Assembly: GCA_910578395.1 (NCBI GenBank)
Contig: CAJTPZ010000005.1
Coordinates: 124,001 to 188,000 of the forward strand
Source of the DNA: an uncultured Muribaculaceae bacterium
Lineage (GTDB): Bacteria; Bacteroidota; Bacteroidia; Bacteroidales; Muribaculaceae
Length of the DNA stretch: 64,000 bases
Reading direction: 5' to 3'
The stretch's first letter is position 1. The number at the start of each line of letters is the position of its first letter. Of this stretch, positions 18,587 through 26,500 are shown piece by piece. A program made the position numbers and the translations under genes. The notes under the pieces are model-generated. The model was not told the origin of the DNA and did not search any database. It saw nothing but the letters and a program-made list of their open reading frames with translations.

Positions 18587-19846
18587 ATGAAAGCATTAAT
18601 GTTTGGGTGGGAATTCCCCCCTCACATTCTCGGAGGTCTTGGCACCGCCAGCTATGGTCTCACCAGAGGAATGTGGGAGTGTGGCGACATGGACATAACA
18701 TTTGTCATACCAAAGCCATTCGGCGACGAGGATAAGAGCTTTGCCAAGATCATAGGTGCCTCTCAGGTTCCTGTCGCATGGAGAGATGTCAGCCGCGAAT
18801 ATGTGGAGAGCCGCATCGGAAACGTAATGAATCCCGACGAGTACTTCCGTCTGCGGGATCATATATATGCCGATTTCAACTACATGCGCACTAATGACTT
18901 GGGGTGCATTGAGTTTTCGGGACGCTATCCCGATAATCTTCTGGAGGAGATCAACAACTATTCCATAATGGCAGGAGTGGTGGCCCGTACCGAGAAATTT
19001 GATGTGATCCATTCCCACGACTGGCTTACATATCCTGCGGGTATACATGCCAAGCAGGTTACAGGCCGTCCGCTTGTCATTCATGTTCATGCTACTGACT
19101 ATGACCGTTCACGAGGCAATGTTAATCCCACTGTGTTCGGCATAGAACGTGACGGAATGCTTCATGCCGACCACATAATCACAGTCAGCAATCTAACCAG
19201 GCAGACTGTCATTGAAAAATACGGCATAGATCCGGCAAAGGTCACTACAGTCCACAACGCAGTCGTGCCACTGAGCCAGGATCTGCTCGACATTCAGGTC
19301 AACAAGCCCAAAGACAAGATCGTCACATTTCTCGGTCGCATCACCATGCAGAAAGGGCCCGAGTATTTTGTGGAAGCTGCGGCAAAGGTGCTGAAACTGG
19401 ACCATAATGTGCGTTTTGTCATGGCTGGAAGTGGCGATATGATGGATAAGATGATACGCCTTGCTGCCGAGCGTGGCATAGCCGATCGTTTTCATTTCCC
19501 TGGATTCCAGAAAGGGCGTCAGGTCTACGAGATGCTCAAGGCGAGCGATGTCTATATGATGCCGTCGGTGTCCGAACCGTTTGGAATTTCCCCGCTTGAG
19601 GCTATGCAGATGGGAGTGCCTTCGATCATATCCAAGCAGAGCGGATGTGCGGAGATACTTACAAATGTCATAAAGACCGATTATTGGGACATTGATGCCA
19701 TGGCAGATGCGATATACTCCATCATAACCTATCCTGCGATGTATAATCAGCTCCGTGAGGATGGTTTGAAAGAGGTCGCACAGATAACATGGGACAAGGC
19801 CGGAGCCAAAGTCATCGACATATATCGGAAAGTACTTGGCCAATAG
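18587..19846 (+). CDS. Glycosyltransferase family 4, glycogen synthase-like
   Basis: A 419-aa GT-B fold enzyme. The N-terminus MFGWEFPPHILGGLGTA holds the acceptor/glycine-rich loop seen in starch and glycogen synthases. The C-terminal nucleotide-sugar domain contains FLGRITMQKGPEYFVEA and the E-x7-E motif in SEPFGISPLEAMQMG. Between a debranching enzyme and a GH57 protein it most likely elongates alpha-1,4-glucan from a nucleotide sugar. Donor preference cannot be read from the sequence. Bacteroidales lack a typical glgA operon, and this gene trio is their usual glycogen locus. Confidence 0.87.
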   Translation: MKALMFGWEFPPHILGGLGTASYGLTRGMWECGDMDITFVIPKPFGDEDKSFAKIIGASQVPVAWRDVSREYVESRIGNVMNPDEYFRLRDHIYADFNYMRTNDLGCIEFSGRYPDNLLEEINNYSIMAGVVARTEKFDVIHSHDWLTYPAGIHAKQVTGRPLVIHVHATDYDRSRGNVNPTVFGIERDGMLHADHIITVSNLTRQTVIEKYGIDPAKVTTVHNAVVPLSQDLLDIQVNKPKDKIVTFLGRITMQKGPEYFVEAAAKVLKLDHNVRFVMAGSGDMMDKMIRLAAERGIADRFHFPGFQKGRQVYEMLKASDVYMMPSVSEPFGISPLEAMQMGVPSIISKQSGCAEILTNVIKTDYWDIDAMADAIYSIITYPAMYNQLREDGLKEVAQITWDKAGAKVIDIYRKVLGQ

Positions 19847-19904
19847 TACTGTCCACTCAGATTAAAATCATAATTCTTCAATCGATATAACACAAGGAAA
19901 AGTC

Positions 19905-21356
19905 ATGAAAGCCATCTGCTTTTATTTTCAGATACATCAGCCCTTCAGGCTCAAACGCTATCGTTTCTTCGACATTGGCAACTCGCATTATTACTATGAT
20001 GATTTTGCCAACGACGACATAATCACTCGCATAGCTCACCGGAGTTATATACCTGCCGCCGAGAGCCTGTTGCGCATGATAAAGGAAACCAACGGAAAAT
20101 TCCGTTGCGCCATCTCCATAACCGGACTTGCCCTTGAGCAGTGTGAGCAGTATGTGCCTGAATTTGTCGATATACTCAAGAAACTTGCCGACACAGGCAA
20201 CGTGGAGTTCCTTGCCGAAACCTACAGTCACTCGCTTTCGTCGCTCATAGATCCCGAAGAGTTCCGCGACGAGGTAAAACTGCATTCAGCCAAGATTAAG
20301 GAAGTGTTTGGCGTAACGCCTAAAGTGTTCCGTAATACCGAGCTTATCTACAGTGATGAAATTGCTCCGCAGATTCTCGACATGGGATTTAAAGGTGCTG
20401 TTACCGATGGAGCGAAACACATTCTCGGCTGGAAATCTCCCAACTATGTTTATTCGGCAGCTTCGGCTCCTAAGCTGAAGCTTCTGTTGAAAAACTCAAA
20501 ACTGAGCGACGATATCGCGTTTCGTTTCAGCAACACCGAGTGGGATGCCTATCCGCTCACAGCCGATAAGTATATCGATTGGATCGCCAACACACCCGCC
20601 GAAGAGCAGATCATAAATCTTTTTATGAATCTTGAGACCTTTGGAGAGCTTCAGGCCCGTGAGAGCGGCATATTCCAGTTCCTTGAGGCTTTACCTCGCT
20701 TTGCGGCCGAGCGCGGCATCGACTTCTGGACACCTTCCGAGGCTATTCAAAAGCTAAAGTCAGTAGGTGAGCTTTCTGTACCGTTCCCCATTTCGTGGGC
20801 CGATGAAGCGCGCGACACATCGGCATGGCTCGGCAACATGCTTCAGAACGAAGCGTTCCGCAAACTCTACGGTATCTCAGAGCGTGTTCGTTTGTGTGAG
20901 GATCGTCCTTTGCGCCAGGACTGGGCGCGTCTGCAGGCCTCCGACCATTTCTTCTACATGTCGACCAAACACATGGCCGACGGCGACGTACATTCCCACT
21001 TCTCTCCTTATGAGACTCCTTATCAGGCATTCACAAACTACATGAACGTTTTGGCCGATTTCATTGTGAGAGTAGAGGAGCAGTATCCGCTTTCAATCGA
21101 GAACGAAGAACTGAATGCACTTCTCACGACAATACGTAATCAGGCTCGCGAGATCGAGACACTCAATAAGGAAGTGAACACAATGCGTCTCAATGCAGAG
21201 CATTACAACGAGGAACATGCCAATCGTAAGGCAGCAGTGGAAACATCCGAAAAGCCCGCCGCCAAAAAGCCTCGCAAATCATGTTCAACTTCAAAAGCGG
21301 CTGATACGGATGCTCCTGTTGTCAAACGGGGGCGCAAACCTTCCAAAAAAGAATAA
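19905..21356 (+). CDS. GH57 alpha-amylase-like protein with basic AT-hook-like tail
   Basis: A 483-aa protein whose first 400 residues form a GH57 catalytic domain: motif HQPFR near the start, EFLAETYSHSLSS, and the nucleophile region FRNTELIYSDEIA. The expected acid/base motif (D-x-E-TFGE in related Bacteroidales proteins, from memory) reads NLETFGELQ, so the Asp is replaced by Asn. After a short predicted coiled coil (about 395-430) comes a Lys/Ala/Pro-rich tail with KRGRKPSKK, resembling an AT-hook or a histone-like extension. It closes the glycogen operon. It may be a glucan-branching or amylolytic enzyme, or a catalytically weakened regulator. Confidence 0.82.
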   Translation: MKAICFYFQIHQPFRLKRYRFFDIGNSHYYYDDFANDDIITRIAHRSYIPAAESLLRMIKETNGKFRCAISITGLALEQCEQYVPEFVDILKKLADTGNVEFLAETYSHSLSSLIDPEEFRDEVKLHSAKIKEVFGVTPKVFRNTELIYSDEIAPQILDMGFKGAVTDGAKHILGWKSPNYVYSAASAPKLKLLLKNSKLSDDIAFRFSNTEWDAYPLTADKYIDWIANTPAEEQIINLFMNLETFGELQARESGIFQFLEALPRFAAERGIDFWTPSEAIQKLKSVGELSVPFPISWADEARDTSAWLGNMLQNEAFRKLYGISERVRLCEDRPLRQDWARLQASDHFFYMSTKHMADGDVHSHFSPYETPYQAFTNYMNVLADFIVRVEEQYPLSIENEELNALLTTIRNQAREIETLNKEVNTMRLNAEHYNEEHANRKAAVETSEKPAAKKPRKSCSTSKAADTDAPVVKRGRKPSKKE

Positions 21357-21370
21357 AACCTTTAAGAGGC

Positions 21371-21416
21371 AAATAAATATGCGGGGCACTCATAAAATGC
21401 CCCGCATATTTATTTT
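21371..21416 (+). terminator. Strong terminator after the glycogen operon
   Basis: A perfect 18-bp inverted repeat (21371-21388 with 21398-21415), a 9-nt loop and a T-rich tail lie 14 bp after the GH57 stop codon. The repeat is nearly symmetric and could also stop leftward transcription. Confidence 0.9.
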
Positions 21417-21477
21417 ATAGAAGTCAGGACTGGATCCATCCAAGAGTGTTATATCGTAATTAACGTAAGTTCGATCT

Positions 21478-22382
21478 GTGCCGGTGATGAAAAGCATGGA
21501 GGAGATCAAGGCCGACACACAGCGCATACTTCGCGGCGAGGAGGTGAGCAGCGAGAGCCACAACACCGTTAAGGATCTGCCTAACAATTTCAAGGATTGG
21601 ATCAGAGATAACGCCGAGCGCACTGCCCGCGCAAAGTCGCTTCCATATTTTATCAGAGATAATCAGGAGGTTATCGATAATATGCAAAAGGCTACGACAA
21701 GCATTGCAAAGGATGATCGCTCTGCGAGAACCGCACTACAAATAAATGAAATTCAGCGAAGATGGGATGAGAGACGGGAGAATATGTCACCCTTGAACGA
21801 TATATGTAAAGAGCTTGAACAACGTGGGATTGCGCGAAATGATGTTTCCGCGTTGTCCTCAACCCTATCGGAAAAAGAAATAATCGACAGAGTAGGCGGG
21901 GGAGATAGAACGTCGGGTCGTGTTCGTCATTAGCCCTCACTTATGCGGCAAACAAATGCGGATATGATGTTCTTGACTTCAGGGATGGAGAGAGTCGCAA
22001 ATACTTCGCATCAGCATTAAATATAATTCAGCTTTCGGAAAAAGTCGGGGGAATAATCGAGTATTCGGTTACTGGATCCCAGATGCTTAAAAATGTTGAT
22101 ATGGGGAAAGAATACTATTTCGCATCCGGCCGTCATGCGGCTATAGTTCGTAAATCCGCGGCAAGATTGTACGAATACTTGGAGCTACAACCGGCATTCG
22201 ATAACGGGTGGAAGCCATTGAATACGCGAGCATTCTCAAGTAGATTCGGGGCAGCTGGCAGAGGTTTTGGGATCTTGATCCCGGTTGAGAACTTCAATAT
22301 CCCGGGCTTCAGAAAGATGATGGGATATATTAACACAGAAACCTCTCAACAAAATAAAGGGTATTCTGGCACAATCAGATAA
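21478..22382 (+). pseudogene. Phage MuF-type papain-like effector fragment, frameshifted
   Basis: Two adjacent frames make one protein if a single base is restored. Frame one (21478-21933) contains DWIRDNAERTARAKSLPYFIRDN, a segment I associate with phage MuF/head-morphogenesis fusion proteins. It ends at TAG 21931, just after GGGDRTSG. In the next frame the sequence continues as S-CSSLALTYAANKCGYDV (Cys codon 21921-21923), then GRHAAIVRK (His codon 22134-22136) and EYLELQ, to TAA 22380-22382. Adding one G to the GGG at 21915-21917 joins T-S-G-S-C-S-S-L in frame. The Cys...His...ExQ layout resembles papain-fold toxin domains. The N-terminal capsid part is missing. GTG 21478 or ATG 21487 would be the start. 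Confidence 0.65.
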
Positions 22383-22586
22383 TCATTGGCGATCTTTAAA
22401 AAAATCTTTCCAGTAAGGGTTTTCGCGATCAAAAAGAGCCTTTTCATCCGGGCTTAGTTCCCAAGGATAATCCTTAAAAAGATTGTAGACTTTTTTCTTG
22501 TCAAATGAAAATAACCACTCGCCTATGATATTCGGATCGGAGCCCCACCATATCGCGTCGGTTTTGTTGTTTTTATAAAATTCCAT
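22383..22586 (-). CDS. Small acidic protein convergent with the effector remnant
   Basis: A 67-aa protein beginning MEFYKNNKTDAIWW and ending FFKDRQ, rich in aromatic and charged residues, with no signal peptide or membrane helix. It looks like a small conserved Bacteroidales family (pattern FSFDKKKVYNLFKDYPWELSPDEKALFDRENPYW). I believe a DUF exists for it but cannot name it securely. Its stop abuts the stop of the papain-like effector remnant on the other strand. Its start lies where the integrase stub loses similarity. A role as immunity protein is a guess from position and size only. Confidence 0.55.
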   Translation of the reverse strand: MEFYKNNKTDAIWWGSDPNIIGEWLFSFDKKKVYNLFKDYPWELSPDEKALFDRENPYWKDFFKDRQ

Positions 22587-22780
22587 AATGCACTTATTTG
22601 AAATTGTTGTTGAGGATGATTTATGATCTTGCCGTTTAAGCTATCCCACTGCTCTGTCAGGAGCTTGATATTAAGATTTATTAATGCTACACTCCTTTTT
22701 CTTGAAATGCGCAATTTCAGCGGGTATAAGTTGCCGGAAAGGGATGTGCGTCGATCCAGATAGAATTTTGTTGATGCCAT
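22523..22780 (-). pseudogene. Tyrosine recombinase (integrase) N-terminal stub
   Basis: The first 62 or so residues (22780 down to about 22595) read MASTKFYLDRRTSLSG... LKLRISRKRSVALINLNIKLLTEQW and then INHPQQQ. This is the arm-site DNA-binding domain found at the start of Bacteroidales tyrosine recombinases. The core-binding and catalytic domains (R...HxxR...Y) are absent. After about 22595 the frame is unrelated sequence overlapping the small protein gene. It lies 163 bp from tRNA-Gly, so an element probably integrated there and was largely deleted. Confidence 0.72.
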
Positions 22781-22870
22781 GAGAGTAATGTTTTTTGCCT
22801 GCGTTTTTACTCATTGAAACGCATCAGCGCCCATAATTGCTCAATCTTTGGCCTTTTTGGGGTCAAATTT

Positions 22871-22889
22871 CGGTGCAAGAATCAACTTA
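22871..22889 (+). repeat. Degenerate inverted copy of the tRNA-Gly terminator
   Basis: The sequence CGGTGCAAGAATCAACTTA closely matches the reverse complement of 22915-22931 in the tRNA-Gly terminator, which reads CGGTGTAAGAATCAACA. The two lie about 35 bp apart in opposite orientation. It could be a leftover of an attachment site, or a chance imperfect duplication. Confidence 0.35.
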
Positions 22890-22890
22890 A

Positions 22891-22934
22891 GCACAAATAA
22901 AAATCGGTGTAAGTTGTTGATTCTTACACCGATT
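22891..22934 (-). terminator. tRNA-Gly terminator
   Basis: On the minus strand, a 12-bp perfect stem (22902-22913 with 22923-22934) with a 9-nt loop begins 8 nt after the tRNA and is followed by the U-rich run ATTTTTATTTG. Confidence 0.85.
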
Positions 22935-22942
22935 GAAGTTTG

Positions 22943-23015
22943 AGCGGTAAACGAGGCTCGAACTCGCGACCCTCAGCTTGGGAAGCTGATGCTCTACCAA
23001 CTGAGCTATTACCGC
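22943..23015 (-). tRNA. tRNA-Gly (anticodon CCC)
   Basis: A 73-nt cloverleaf: acceptor GCGGTAA/TTACCGC, D-arm with AGCTCAGTTGGTAGAGC, anticodon stem TCAGC/GCTGA with loop TTCCCAA (anticodon CCC, codon GGG), and T-arm GCGAG-TTCGAGC-CTCGT. CCA is not encoded. A terminator follows it. The neighbouring integrase stub suggests this tRNA served as an integration site. Confidence 0.95.
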
Positions 23016-23146
23016 GGTAGATTTGTGCAGTGCGAAGATAGCTATTAGACTAAGAATATACAAAATCTTTTCTGAAAATTTTATATTCCTCTTAAAAATC
23101 TGATATTGTAGATGCCAGCTGTTTGTTGTACTGTGGCTGCTATTTT

Positions 23147-23174
23147 TTTGAGTAGAATATACGCTGTATATTTG
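23147..23174 (+). promoter_or_regulatory. Promoter of the HAD phosphatase-kinase pair
   Basis: TATATTTG at 23167-23174 is an exact -7 match. TTTG at 23147-23150 may be the -33 element, with a short 16-nt gap. The predicted start is near 23181, leaving a leader of only about 10 nt. Confidence 0.5.
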
Positions 23175-23190
23175 GATCAAAAATCAATTG

Positions 23191-24039
23191 ATGAATACTA
23201 AAACTCTTTATGTGACTGATCTTGACGGGACCCTCTTGTCGTCAGATTCAGTTGTTTCGGTGCGGTCGGTCGATATAATCAATGAGCTTATAGAAAGGGG
23301 AGCAATGATTACGGTTGCTACTGCCCGTACTCCTGCTACTGTGGCCAACCTGTTGGCTGATATGTGCTTGTCGATTCCTGCAATTGTCATGACCGGTGCT
23401 GCGACCTACAATCTGGTTAGTGGTCGATATGAAAATGTGCATTTTCTTGACTATGAGGTAGTCGCTACATCTCTCCGTATGTTTGAGGATGCCGGAGTGA
23501 ATCCGTTTGTCTATACATTGCGTGATGACCAGATACTTCATGCCTTTCATGCATCAGAGATGTCTAATGTAGAGGAATCGTTCTATGTTATGCGTCGTGA
23601 TATGAAGCTTAAGCGTTTTCACATTGGAGAGAATCCTAAGACAGCTGATTTGGCACGTACGATGCTTATGTTTTGTGTCGGAGAAAAAGATATTTTTGAA
23701 CCTCTTGCTGCGCGCATGTCGCAGGCAATTGGGTATCCGGTAACATGTTACAATGATATTTTCAATGACAACAAGGCATTTATAGAAGTGTTTGCGCCAG
23801 GAGTGAATAAATCCCAATCAGTGATCAGGCTTGCCGATTCTTTAGGTGCGTCACGCATTGTGGCTTTTGGTGACAATCTCAATGATATTTCAATGATGGA
23901 GACGGCAGATTTGGGTGTTGCTGTTGAAAATGCTTACGAAGAGGTCAAAAAGTGCGCCGACATTGTTATCGGATCAAACAATGAGGATGCCGTTGCACGT
24001 TGGATATACCGTGATTTCACTGGTGATGATTGGCGATAG
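23191..24039 (+). CDS. Cof-type HAD-IIB sugar-phosphatase-like hydrolase
   Basis: A 282-aa cytosolic hydrolase of HAD subfamily IIB. Motif I is DLDGTLL with both catalytic aspartates, and motif IV is FGDNLNDISMM near the C-terminus. A cap domain sits between them. Family members dephosphorylate sugar phosphates, nucleotides or cofactors, often with broad specificity, so no substrate is assigned. The open frame also allows TTG 23188, but ATG 23191 is preferred. It overlaps the histidine kinase gene by 14 bp, which suggests coupled translation. Confidence 0.9.
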   Translation: MNTKTLYVTDLDGTLLSSDSVVSVRSVDIINELIERGAMITVATARTPATVANLLADMCLSIPAIVMTGAATYNLVSGRYENVHFLDYEVVATSLRMFEDAGVNPFVYTLRDDQILHAFHASEMSNVEESFYVMRRDMKLKRFHIGENPKTADLARTMLMFCVGEKDIFEPLAARMSQAIGYPVTCYNDIFNDNKAFIEVFAPGVNKSQSVIRLADSLGASRIVAFGDNLNDISMMETADLGVAVENAYEEVKKCADIVIGSNNEDAVARWIYRDFTGDDWR

Positions 24040-25174
24040 GATACGTTTATCGGGTTACTGGACTCTGGCTGCCGCTGCATTGCTCACTGCTGGTTTGTTT
24101 TTGTTTTATTCTTCCCGTCTGGCGTCTGATCTCGCCGAACGTGAACGGCAGCGTATGTTGCTTTGGGCCGATGCTGTGGCTGAGGTGTTGAGTGCCACTG
24201 ATGAGACTTCTGTAAAGTTTCCGATGCGTATTCTCGAAGATGACTTGGGGATTCCCGCATTGCTTGTCGGAGATGATGGTGATATAATCATGTCGCGCAA
24301 TATTGATATCGATTCGCTTTCCGGTCATGATCCGGCTGTTGTCGAATCGGTTTTCAACAATGGTAATGAAATAAAGATCGAGACAGAGCCGGGCGTGGTA
24401 TATCGTGTATGTTATGGCGACTCTGCGCTTCTGTGCGGCCTTCGCTTTTATCCCTATATAGAACTGTGTGTGATAACGTTTTTTCTGGTTATCACATATT
24501 TTGCCATACGTGTATCGCATAAGGCTGATCAGAACCGCATCTGGGTCGGTTTGTCAAAAGAAACAGCGCATCAGCTTGGCACACCTATTTCGTCATTGAT
24601 GGGATGGATGGAGTGTCTTCGTGCCGATGCTTCGAAGATGTCGGTGCCTGAGGTTGCGGTGGAAATGGAGCATGATGTAATGCGTCTGGCTGATGTCGCG
24701 TCCCGCTTCTACAAGATAGGTACTCGTCCGGTTCTTGTGCAGATTGACCTTTCTTCTCTGATAGACAGTGTGGCCGACTATATGCGTCGGCGTGTGTCGT
24801 CGGGTATTGTGATTGAGGTAAATCTGCCTGAATCTAATGTGTGCGTGCAGGGATCAGCCGAACTATTGCGGTGGATGCTTGAAAATCTGATGAAAAATGC
24901 CGCAGATGCGATGGAGGGCAGCGGTAAGATTACAATAGATCTTCGGCACGATGGAAAAACCGGTGCCGTGATTGAGATCACTGACACCGGTAAAGGCATT
25001 CCATTAAAAAAATGGAAAAGTATATTTCAAGCCGGCTATACCACCAAAGGGCGTGGATGGGGGCTTGGGCTTACGCTTGCCCGACGTATAGTTGTGCAGT
25101 ATCATAGGGGAAGTATCGCTGTTGTCTCGTCGGAGATTGGCAGGGGGACAACCTTTCGTATAATGTTGCCTTGA
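24026..25174 (+). CDS. Membrane sensor histidine kinase, orphan
   Basis: A 382-aa kinase with two membrane helices (about residues 9-27 and 145-165) flanking a periplasmic sensor of about 115 residues. The H-box is GLSKETAHQLGTPISSL, a variant frequent in Bacteroidetes. The ATPase domain shows NLMKNAADAM (N box), DTGKGI (G1) and GWGLGLTLARRIV (G2). The frame is open upstream to 23915, but ATG 24026 (14-bp overlap with the HAD gene) leaves a sensible N-terminus directly before the first helix. No response regulator is adjacent, so its partner and signal are unknown. Confidence 0.9.
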   Translation: MIGDRIRLSGYWTLAAAALLTAGLFLFYSSRLASDLAERERQRMLLWADAVAEVLSATDETSVKFPMRILEDDLGIPALLVGDDGDIIMSRNIDIDSLSGHDPAVVESVFNNGNEIKIETEPGVVYRVCYGDSALLCGLRFYPYIELCVITFFLVITYFAIRVSHKADQNRIWVGLSKETAHQLGTPISSLMGWMECLRADASKMSVPEVAVEMEHDVMRLADVASRFYKIGTRPVLVQIDLSSLIDSVADYMRRRVSSGIVIEVNLPESNVCVQGSAELLRWMLENLMKNAADAMEGSGKITIDLRHDGKTGAVIEITDTGKGIPLKKWKSIFQAGYTTKGRGWGLGLTLARRIVVQYHRGSIAVVSSEIGRGTTFRIMLP

Positions 25175-25175
25175 C

Positions 25176-26492
25176 TCAGGCAAATATACGGTCAAGCCAT
25201 TTGTCGAGAAGGCATGTGCGCACTGCAATGTCAAGTATAGTGAACCGTCGGCGTATGTGTTGTGCACGCAGAAAACTGTTGCGAAGCCGCTCGCGGCTTA
25301 TACCTATCTGTTCCGGTTCGGTAGGAGCTCCGACTTCGGCAAGCCTGGCTTTGGCCTCTTCGTAAGGTATAATCTGTGTGGCCAGGCGGTGGCGTATATC
25401 TGTCCAGTTTTCTTTAAGTAAATTCAGTTGCGTCCGCAGAGCATTGTGATCGATGTATTTGGCCGTAATCTCAGTTTCGCCTATAGTAGGAAAGTCAGAG
25501 TCTTTAAACATTTCTCGCGCTTTGCTTTGAGCTTCGGTAAGTGTCGGCCATGCTGTCACACATTTCTCTACATCAAGCGCCGCTATGTCTTCATTAAGCA
25601 GCTGTTGGTAAAGAGCAGTCGACATAAGCATACCTATGCTGACCTGAAAACCGTGGGAGGGGACATGGCCGTCAGCCATGACGTGATTTTCCATGTTCCA
25701 TAGGTGCGAAAACTGGTGATCGGCACCTGATGCCGGGCGGCTCGACTTGTGGGTCTGCATGGCAAATCCGCTCAGCACCAGTCCTTCGATAAGCCGTTTG
25801 ATGCAATCCTTGTTTCCGGCTCTTGCCTCTGCCGGCTCACTTAATGCCAGTTTCAGGCCGTCCTGCACAATACCGAAAGAGAAATTGTCAATTGGTTCGA
25901 TGCCAAGAGCGTCCGATATGATCCAATCGGCTCCGGCCGGAACTTTTGCAAACAGATCGGCATAGCCGCTGGCTGTCATTTCAGCCGGTGCGGTTGCTAT
26001 GATGTCGATGTCGGCAAGCAATGCGAGTGGTGCCGGACAGCTGAATGTCTGTTTGGCTCCGTCACGGGTGATAGATGCGCCATAGGCTGTGTATCCGTCC
26101 ATTGAGGCGGCTGTAGCCACGGTCATGTATCGTTTCCCGCATCGGTGCGAACTGAGTTTGGTAAGATCGTTGATAGTACCTGAGCCGACAGCGACACCTA
26201 TGGCATCGGTATTGGCTAATAAATTATCAAGAGTCTCTATGTATTTCCATTCGGCATGAAATTCTTTATCGGAAAAAATGTGTGGAATTTCAGGATTGAG
26301 TCCGGCTTTTGAAAACAGGTTATGTATGGTTTCACCTGCGACTTCCCATGTAGTCGCGTCGGCAATTACAACAGGTCGTTTATCGGGAAACATTGAAGCG
26401 AATAGTTCTGCCGCTTCGTTTATAATGCCTTCGCCTATGCGTAGCATTTTTGTGTCAGATGCCTTGGAGAGCACCTCTTCAAGAGTGATCAT
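25176..26492 (-). CDS. Glycerol-1-phosphate dehydrogenase-like enzyme (iron-containing ADH fold)
   Basis: A 438-aa protein of the sn-glycerol-1-phosphate dehydrogenase (EgsA/AraM) family, which reduces dihydroxyacetone phosphate with NAD(P)H. The nucleotide loop GVAVGSGTINDLTKL and TVATAASMDGYTA match the family. Probable metal ligands are an Asp in ASGYADLFAK and His in SGADHQFSH and PSHGFQ. The C-terminal ~80 residues extend past the usual domain. It lies 8 bp after a glycerophosphodiesterase gene on the same strand, suggesting a shared glycerol-phosphate function. Its stop codon abuts that of the convergent kinase. Confidence 0.85.
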   Translation of the reverse strand: MITLEEVLSKASDTKMLRIGEGIINEAAELFASMFPDKRPVVIADATTWEVAGETIHNLFSKAGLNPEIPHIFSDKEFHAEWKYIETLDNLLANTDAIGVAVGSGTINDLTKLSSHRCGKRYMTVATAASMDGYTAYGASITRDGAKQTFSCPAPLALLADIDIIATAPAEMTASGYADLFAKVPAGADWIISDALGIEPIDNFSFGIVQDGLKLALSEPAEARAGNKDCIKRLIEGLVLSGFAMQTHKSSRPASGADHQFSHLWNMENHVMADGHVPSHGFQVSIGMLMSTALYQQLLNEDIAALDVEKCVTAWPTLTEAQSKAREMFKDSDFPTIGETEITAKYIDHNALRTQLNLLKENWTDIRHRLATQIIPYEEAKARLAEVGAPTEPEQIGISRERLRNSFLRAQHIRRRFTILDIAVRTCLLDKWLDRIFA

Positions 26493-26500
26493 GTCCTGAC

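Noticed and set aside
21466..21485. AGTTCGATC resembling a tRNA T-loop, considered as a second attachment-site copy
   Set aside because: Only about seven bases match, on the opposite strand from tRNA-Gly, which is within chance.
23915..24025. Upstream extension of the histidine kinase
   Set aside because: It would overlap the HAD gene by 125 bp and place polar residues before the first membrane helix; ATG 24026 is adequate.
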